Below are positions 6,426 through 9,107 of a DNA stretch of 9,107 nt, piece after piece. The notes below the pieces were generated by a model that made no database searches, was not told the DNA's origin, and worked only from the letters and a program-made list of their open reading frames with translations. This stretch comes from Candidatus Omnitrophota bacterium (GTDB taxonomy: Bacteria > Omnitrophota > Gorgyraeia > Gygaellales > Profunditerraquicolaceae). The stretch lies in the NCBI GenBank assembly GCA_028715095.1, contig JAQUSM010000033.1, positions 1 to 9,107 on the forward strand. The letters are read 5' to 3'. The number at the start of each line of letters is the position of its first letter. The first letter of the stretch is position 1. Both the position numbers and the translations under genes were made by a program.

Positions 6426-7244
6426 TTATTCCGCGCTCACGGAATAGCTGTCCAGCTCTTCCGTGCATCTTTTTATAATATCAAGGCCTATATTATTAGT
6501 TTCCGCAACAAAACCTGCTAGCAGCGCACGGTCACAGAGCATATTGATCAGCCTGGGTGTGCCTGCGGAAAAACGGCTTATCGCATCAATGGCCTCATCG
6601 CTGAATTTAATATTTCTTGCGCCGGCTACCTGCAGGCGGTGGTTTATATAAGGTTTTATTTCATCTCCATCAAGCGGGCCAATATGGTATCTGACCATGA
6701 TCCTTTGGCGCAGCTGCCTTAAATCATATAAATTTATCCGGTTGTTTAATTCAGGCTGGCCCACCAGTATTACCTGGAGCAGCTTATCTTTTTCTGTTTC
6801 TAGATTTGAAAGCAGGCGGATCTGCTCGAGCAGGTTGGGTTTTAAATTTTGCGCTTCATCGACAATAAGCACCAGATTATTTCCCGCATTCGACTCGCGC
6901 AATAAAAAATTATTTAATTCCCAGACCATATCCAGTTTAACCTTGTTTTTAGGGGAGATCCCGAAATCCTTGATGATTGATTCCAGGAGCTGGGTTTCAG
7001 AGAAGGCAGGATTCAGGATAAAGGCTGTTTTTACGTTTTTGCCTACCTGATTTAAGAAGAAACGGCAGGTGGTTGTTTTGCCGGTGCCTATTTCTCCGGT
7101 TAAAACGATAATCCCTTTTCTTTGGGAAACCCCGTAAACCAAATGGGAGATGGCTTCCTTATGTTTTTTACTTGAGAAAAAGAAGGCAGGGTCACTGGTA
7201 ACATTAAAAGGCCTTTCTTTTAACCCATAAAATTGGCAATACAC
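6426..7244 (-). CDS. ExeA/GspA-type AAA ATPase
   Basis: A 272-residue protein starting at GTG (7244-7242). This start is chosen because AGAGGTGA lies at the right distance, and because the N terminus then reads VYCQFYGLKERPF, like the usual YxxFYGLKEKPF start of ExeA proteins. An in-frame ATG at 7301 would lie upstream of the promoter boxes. Walker A is GEIGTGKT (50-57) and Walker B LVLIVDE (124-130), followed by AQNL. VGQPEL (sensor-1 region) and GTPRLINMLCDRAL (sensor-2 region) are present. It lacks the C-terminal peptidoglycan-binding domain of Aeromonas ExeA and is about half as long, like many stand-alone general secretion pathway ATPases. With the following GspB-like gene it probably powers or positions a secretion/pilus structure; DNA-transposition ATPases such as TniB/MuB are distant relatives but no transposase is near. 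Confidence 0.9.
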   Translation of the reverse strand: MYCQFYGLKERPFNVTSDPAFFFSSKKHKEAISHLVYGVSQRKGIIVLTGEIGTGKTTTCRFFLNQVGKNVKTAFILNPAFSETQLLESIIKDFGISPKNKVKLDMVWELNNFLLRESNAGNNLVLIVDEAQNLKPNLLEQIRLLSNLETEKDKLLQVILVGQPELNNRINLYDLRQLRQRIMVRYHIGPLDGDEIKPYINHRLQVAGARNIKFSDEAIDAISRFSAGTPRLINMLCDRALLAGFVAETNNIGLDIIKRCTEELDSYSVSAE

Positions 7245-7248
7245 TTGT

Positions 7249-7256
7249 TCACCTCT
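7249..7256 (-). promoter_or_regulatory. Strong ribosome binding site of the ATPase gene
   Basis: On the - strand AGAGGTGA pairs well with the 16S rRNA 3' end. Its GAGG core is 7 bases from the GTG at 7244, which decides the start. It coincides with the predicted transcription start of its own promoter, so the leader would be only about 12 bases. Confidence 0.75.
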
Positions 7257-7262
7257 AAAATT

Positions 7263-7291
7263 ATTATAACAGGAACACAAAAGTTTGTAAA
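7263..7291 (-). promoter_or_regulatory. Sigma-70-type promoter for the ATPase/GspB-like operon
   Basis: On the - strand, TTTACA (7291-7286) is followed after exactly 17 bases by TATAAT (7268-7263). This is 5/6 plus 6/6 to consensus at optimal spacing. Transcription should start near 7257-7256 and run leftward into the GTG start at 7244. Confidence 0.75.
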
Positions 7292-7294
7292 GTA

Positions 7295-7323
7295 TTGACA
7301 TCTTTATGAATATATGTTATATT
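7295..7323 (+). promoter_or_regulatory. Sigma-70-type promoter for the PilZ / zinc protein / DUF4416 operon
   Basis: TTGACA (7295-7300) is a perfect -35 box; 17 bases later comes TATATT (7318-7323), 5/6 to the -10 consensus. Transcription should start near 7330. The -35 box is only 3 bases from the -35 box of the opposing promoter. Confidence 0.75.
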
Positions 7324-7379
7324 TTTTAATTAGAGGTAAGAGAAATAGCCACGGCTGCCTCAAAGCTAAAAAGGCACAA

Positions 7380-7730
7380 ATGGCCATTTTACCAAAAGAA
7401 AAGGATTATCGTCGTTTCCCGAGGGTGGATTCCCGCCTGCCGGTTCGTTATCAACTTGGCGGCGGTCAGGATTTTGATAATGTCCTCTGTAACGACATCA
7501 GCTGTGGCGGTATAAAGTTCACCAGCGAGAGGTTTATTCCTACTTCTACCCCGGTAATGCTTGAAATAAATGTTTTAAACCGCCTGATAAGGCCTATCGG
7601 CAAGATATCCTGGTCAACTCCGCTGGCTCATTCTGACCGAAATCAAATGGGTATAGAATTTACGGATTTTAATGTACTGGAAAGAAATTATCTTAAAGAT
7701 TTTGTAAACATGCAGTTGGGGCAAATCTAA
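7380..7730 (+). CDS. PilZ domain protein, putative c-di-GMP receptor
   Basis: A 116-residue stand-alone PilZ domain. The two c-di-GMP-binding motifs are intact: RRFPR at 11-15 (RxxxR) and DISCGG at 39-44 ([DN]xSxxG). Beta strands follow (IKFTSE, VMLEINVL, PIGKISWS, QMGIEFTDF), then a C-terminal helix (ERNYLKDFVNMQ). The ATG at 7380 is preferred, with AAGG at 7371-7374. An upstream in-frame ATG at 7314 lies between the promoter boxes and would not be transcribed, and no other in-frame start codon exists between them. It is the first gene of the operon, after a leader of about 50 bases. Being transcribed opposite a secretion/pilus-type ATPase suggests control of surface structures by c-di-GMP, but the output partner is unknown. 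Confidence 0.9.
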   Translation: MAILPKEKDYRRFPRVDSRLPVRYQLGGGQDFDNVLCNDISCGGIKFTSERFIPTSTPVMLEINVLNRLIRPIGKISWSTPLAHSDRNQMGIEFTDFNVLERNYLKDFVNMQLGQI

Positions 7731-7752
7731 CTCAGTGAAAGGAAAATTATAA

Positions 7753-7950
7753 ATGGCAGCTGAAGCAGTTAAGGAAGCGCAGGCAGAAGTAAAACCAAAG
7801 GCAGAAAAACAGACTAATTGTCTGGCTTGTAATAAATTGATTAAAAAGTTAAAGAGGTATTATCGTAACGGAAAATTCTATTGCAGTAAGAAATGCTGGC
7901 GCGCATTTATTGAGAAAAACAAGGCAGGGGCAGCAGAAGACAAGAAATAA
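7753..7950 (+). CDS. Small four-cysteine zinc-binding-type protein
   Basis: A 65-residue basic protein that I cannot assign to a named family. It has Cys23-x2-Cys26 (NCLACNK) and Cys44-x3-Cys48 (FYCSKKCWRAF), separated by a Lys/Arg-rich segment. This spacing and the YCSKKC...F ending resemble treble-clef fingers of the TRASH/FCS type, so it probably binds one zinc. The flanks are low-complexity: Ala/Glu/Lys/Gln before the finger and a Lys/Ala tail after it. An AAAGGA at 7738-7743 supports the ATG. Its TAA shares a base with the ATG of the second PilZ gene (TAATG), so the two are probably translated together. Roles in metal sensing, RNA or protein binding are all possible. Confidence 0.8.
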   Translation: MAAEAVKEAQAEVKPKAEKQTNCLACNKLIKKLKRYYRNGKFYCSKKCWRAFIEKNKAGAAEDKK

Positions 7951-8297
7951 TGAAAACTGTTAAAGAACGCAGGGTACATCCACGTCTAGAGCATAAGCTG
8001 CCGTTTAATGTTGCGGTAAACGGATATGATTTCTCCACTACTACGCATAATATAAGTTGCGTAGGGGCTTATTGCCACCTGGAAAAGTATATCCCGCCTT
8101 TTACAAAGATTTCCGTAAAACTTAGCCTGCCCAACAAGGGCCAGGCAGACAAAAATGCCATTGTTGAATGCAAGGGCGTGGTTGTAAGAAGCGAAGATGA
8201 GACTGACGGCGGTTTTAATATTGCCATATTCTTTAATCAAATGCGCGATGGGGAACGCAAGAAAATCACCGCGTATATAAACAGGTTTCTGCATTAA
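7950..8297 (+). CDS. Second PilZ domain protein, putative c-di-GMP receptor
   Basis: A 115-residue stand-alone PilZ domain. RVHPR at 8-12 gives RxxxR, and NISCVG at 34-39 gives [DN]xSxxG, with Asn in the first position. Strands follow (KISVKLSL, AIVECKGVVVRSE, GFNIAIFF), then a helix (DGERKKITAYINRF). Both binding motifs are kept, so c-di-GMP binding is likely. It differs clearly from the first PilZ protein outside the motifs, so it is not a recent duplicate. Its ATG overlaps the stop of the zinc protein gene by one base, with only a weak purine-rich stretch ahead, indicating translational coupling. Confidence 0.88.
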   Translation: MKTVKERRVHPRLEHKLPFNVAVNGYDFSTTTHNISCVGAYCHLEKYIPPFTKISVKLSLPNKGQADKNAIVECKGVVVRSEDETDGGFNIAIFFNQMRDGERKKITAYINRFLH

Positions 8298-8317
8298 TTG
8301 GTTGTTTTACTAACCAC

Positions 8318-8833
8318 TTGGGAAAAGTCAGAAAACATAATCAGCTTGCCAAGCTTGCCATGGGCTTCATCTATAAGGATGAGGCTATTTTTATAAAATC
8401 CAGGGATAAATTAAAGAAGATATTCGGAAGGATTGATTTTCAGTCAGACCCTCTTGATTTTAATTACACATCTTATTATGAAAAGGAGATGGGGGCCGGA
8501 CTAAAAAGAAGGTTTATCAGTTTTGGCAAATTAATCCCTGTCCAGGATTTATACCGTATTAAACTTTATACCAATAGGCTTGAGGCAAAGTTTTCAAACT
8601 CCGGGAAGCGCCGGGTGAATATTGATCCTGGATATGTGGATTTGGCCAAACTGGTGCTTGCCTCGACTAAAGATTACGCTCACAGGATATATCTACGTAA
8701 GGGTATTTTTGCGGAGATAACCTTAAGCTACAGAAACAATTCATTCATTCCCAATGATTGGACCTACCCGGATTATCGCAGCCAGGAGTATATCAGCATT
8801 TTTAATGAAATTAGGAAGCTTTATGCCCCATAA
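8318..8833 (+). CDS. DUF4416 family protein
   Basis: A 171-residue protein that I recognise as DUF4416 by its conserved blocks: FNYTSYYEKEMG (48-59), NIDPGY (101-106), LASTKDYAHRIYL (114-126) and WTYPDY (148-153). It appears full length. The function is unknown; the many conserved Asp, Glu, His, Tyr and Arg residues suggest an enzyme or nucleotide/metal-binding protein (inference). The start is TTG at 8318, giving MGKVRKHNQLAKLAMGF, which fits the family's usual beginning; the first in-frame ATG (8360) would delete it. No ribosome binding site is visible, and a small inverted repeat lies just upstream (8299-8316). The next gene, a radical SAM protein, overlaps its end by 11 bases, so the two are probably made together. 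Confidence 0.88.
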   Translation: MGKVRKHNQLAKLAMGFIYKDEAIFIKSRDKLKKIFGRIDFQSDPLDFNYTSYYEKEMGAGLKRRFISFGKLIPVQDLYRIKLYTNRLEAKFSNSGKRRVNIDPGYVDLAKLVLASTKDYAHRIYLRKGIFAEITLSYRNNSFIPNDWTYPDYRSQEYISIFNEIRKLYAP

Positions 8834-9107
8834 AAATGGCCCCTTGTTAAAATATCCTTCATACCTTGAGTCAAGTAAAAGCGGTAAATTAAAGATAGTT
8901 ACTGATCGTCTTTTTGCCGGTCTTAAATCATGCGATATCTGCCCCCGGAGTTGTAAGGTTAACCGCCTGGAGGGTAAAGTCGGTTTTTGCAAGACCGCTG
9001 TATTGCCGAAGGTCTATAGTTTTATGAGCCACTACGGCGAGGAGCCGCCTGTATCAGGCTCTAAGGGCAGCGGCACAATATTCTTTAGCCATTGCAATAT
9101 GGGCTGC
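8823..9107 (+). CDS. PflX-like radical SAM protein, N-terminal part (runs off the window)
   Basis: A frame open from ATG 8823 to the window edge encodes 95 residues. An N-terminal Cys cluster (Cys37-x2-Cys40-x3-Cys44-x11-Cys56; CDICPRSCKVNR and GFC) is followed by EEPPVSGSKGSGTIFFSHCNMGC. This is the pattern of the PflX/COG1313 group, relatives of pyruvate formate-lyase activating enzyme. Cys91 and Cys95 are the first two of the CxxxCxxC motif that holds the SAM-binding 4Fe-4S cluster; the third lies past the edge. The substrate is unknown. A TAGGAA at 8812-8817 supports the ATG. The overlap with the DUF4416 gene suggests coupled expression and possibly a shared pathway. Confidence 0.9.
   Translation, partial: MPHKNGPLLKYPSYLESSKSGKLKIVTDRLFAGLKSCDICPRSCKVNRLEGKVGFCKTAVLPKVYSFMSHYGEEPPVSGSKGSGTIFFSHCNMGC

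Noticed and set aside
6247..7050. Several + strand open frames opposite the ATPase and GspB-like genes
   Set aside because: They are antisense to coding sequence with clear Walker and GspB-like motifs, and show Ser/Arg-rich composition typical of shadow frames.
6426..7244. Transposition ATPase (TniB/MuB/IstB-like) as evidence of a mobile element
   Set aside because: The N terminus and overall layout are ExeA-like, the partner is GspB-like, and no transposase or terminal repeats are nearby.
7245..7301. Upstream ATG (7301, - strand) for the ExeA-like ATPase
   Set aside because: The extension runs through the promoter boxes and would be untranscribed from that promoter; the GTG at 7244 has the ribosome binding site and the family's N terminus.
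7314..7379. Upstream ATG (7314) for the first PilZ protein
   Set aside because: It falls between the -35 and -10 boxes, upstream of the predicted transcription start, and the added residues are not part of the PilZ domain.
7330..7379. Known riboswitch (preQ1-I or GEMM c-di-GMP) in the PilZ leader
   Set aside because: The outline recalls preQ1-I, but its conserved core is missing, and the leader is too short and lacks the conserved bases for a GEMM aptamer.
8741..8992. Open frame on the - strand across the DUF4416/radical SAM junction
   Set aside because: It is antisense to two well-supported + strand genes and has no recognisable features.

Overview
The window is a gene-dense stretch of bacterial chromosome with moderate to low GC. 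It has no gap longer than about 140 bases, and no RNA genes, mobile elements or CRISPR arrays that I could find. The best taxonomic clue is the small basic protein at 3199-3492. Its first ~55 residues match the short basic protein family I know from Planctomycetes, Verrucomicrobia and Chlamydiae. Together with a SPOR protein (implying a Gram-negative style envelope), a GspA/GspB-like pair, PilZ proteins and a DUF4416 protein, this suggests a PVC-related lineage. Candidatus Omnitrophota is my preferred guess, by inference and not by any database search.

Region 1 (1-5967, + strand) reads as one tightly packed operon. In order it holds: the tail of an unidentified protein (perhaps a metallophosphoesterase), a HIT-family nucleotide hydrolase/transferase, a dGTP triphosphohydrolase-like HD protein, a GAF + HD-GYP putative c-di-GMP phosphodiesterase, a membrane-anchored SPOR protein, the small basic protein, a secreted protein with two SH3-like domains, a site-2-protease-type M50 metalloprotease (TTG start), and 3-dehydroquinate synthase (aroB). 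Neighbouring genes overlap or lie within a few bases, apart from a 15-base gap before the SPOR gene. That gap contains a possible promoter that would give a nearly leaderless message.

Region 2 (5970-7244, - strand) is a two-gene operon converging on aroB with only 2 bases between stop codons. It encodes an ExeA/GspA-type AAA ATPase (GTG start with a strong ribosome binding site) and a GspB-like single-pass membrane protein, probably helping to assemble or anchor a type II secretion or type IV pilus-like machine.

Region 3 (7245-7379) is a divergent control region. Two sigma-70-type promoters, each with 17-base spacing, face away from each other with their -35 boxes only 3 bases apart. The same TTAGAGGTRA sequence lies at both predicted transcription starts.

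Region 4 (7380-9107, + strand) is a second operon: PilZ protein, 65-residue four-cysteine zinc-binding-type protein, second PilZ protein, DUF4416 protein (TTG start, no clear ribosome binding site), and the beginning of a PflX-like radical SAM protein that runs off the window.

A theme links the regions. A predicted c-di-GMP-degrading enzyme lies upstream, and two predicted c-di-GMP-binding PilZ proteins are transcribed divergently from an ATPase/membrane-protein pair of the secretion/pilus type. The least explained part is the PilZ / zinc protein / PilZ / DUF4416 / radical SAM operon and its promoter architecture.
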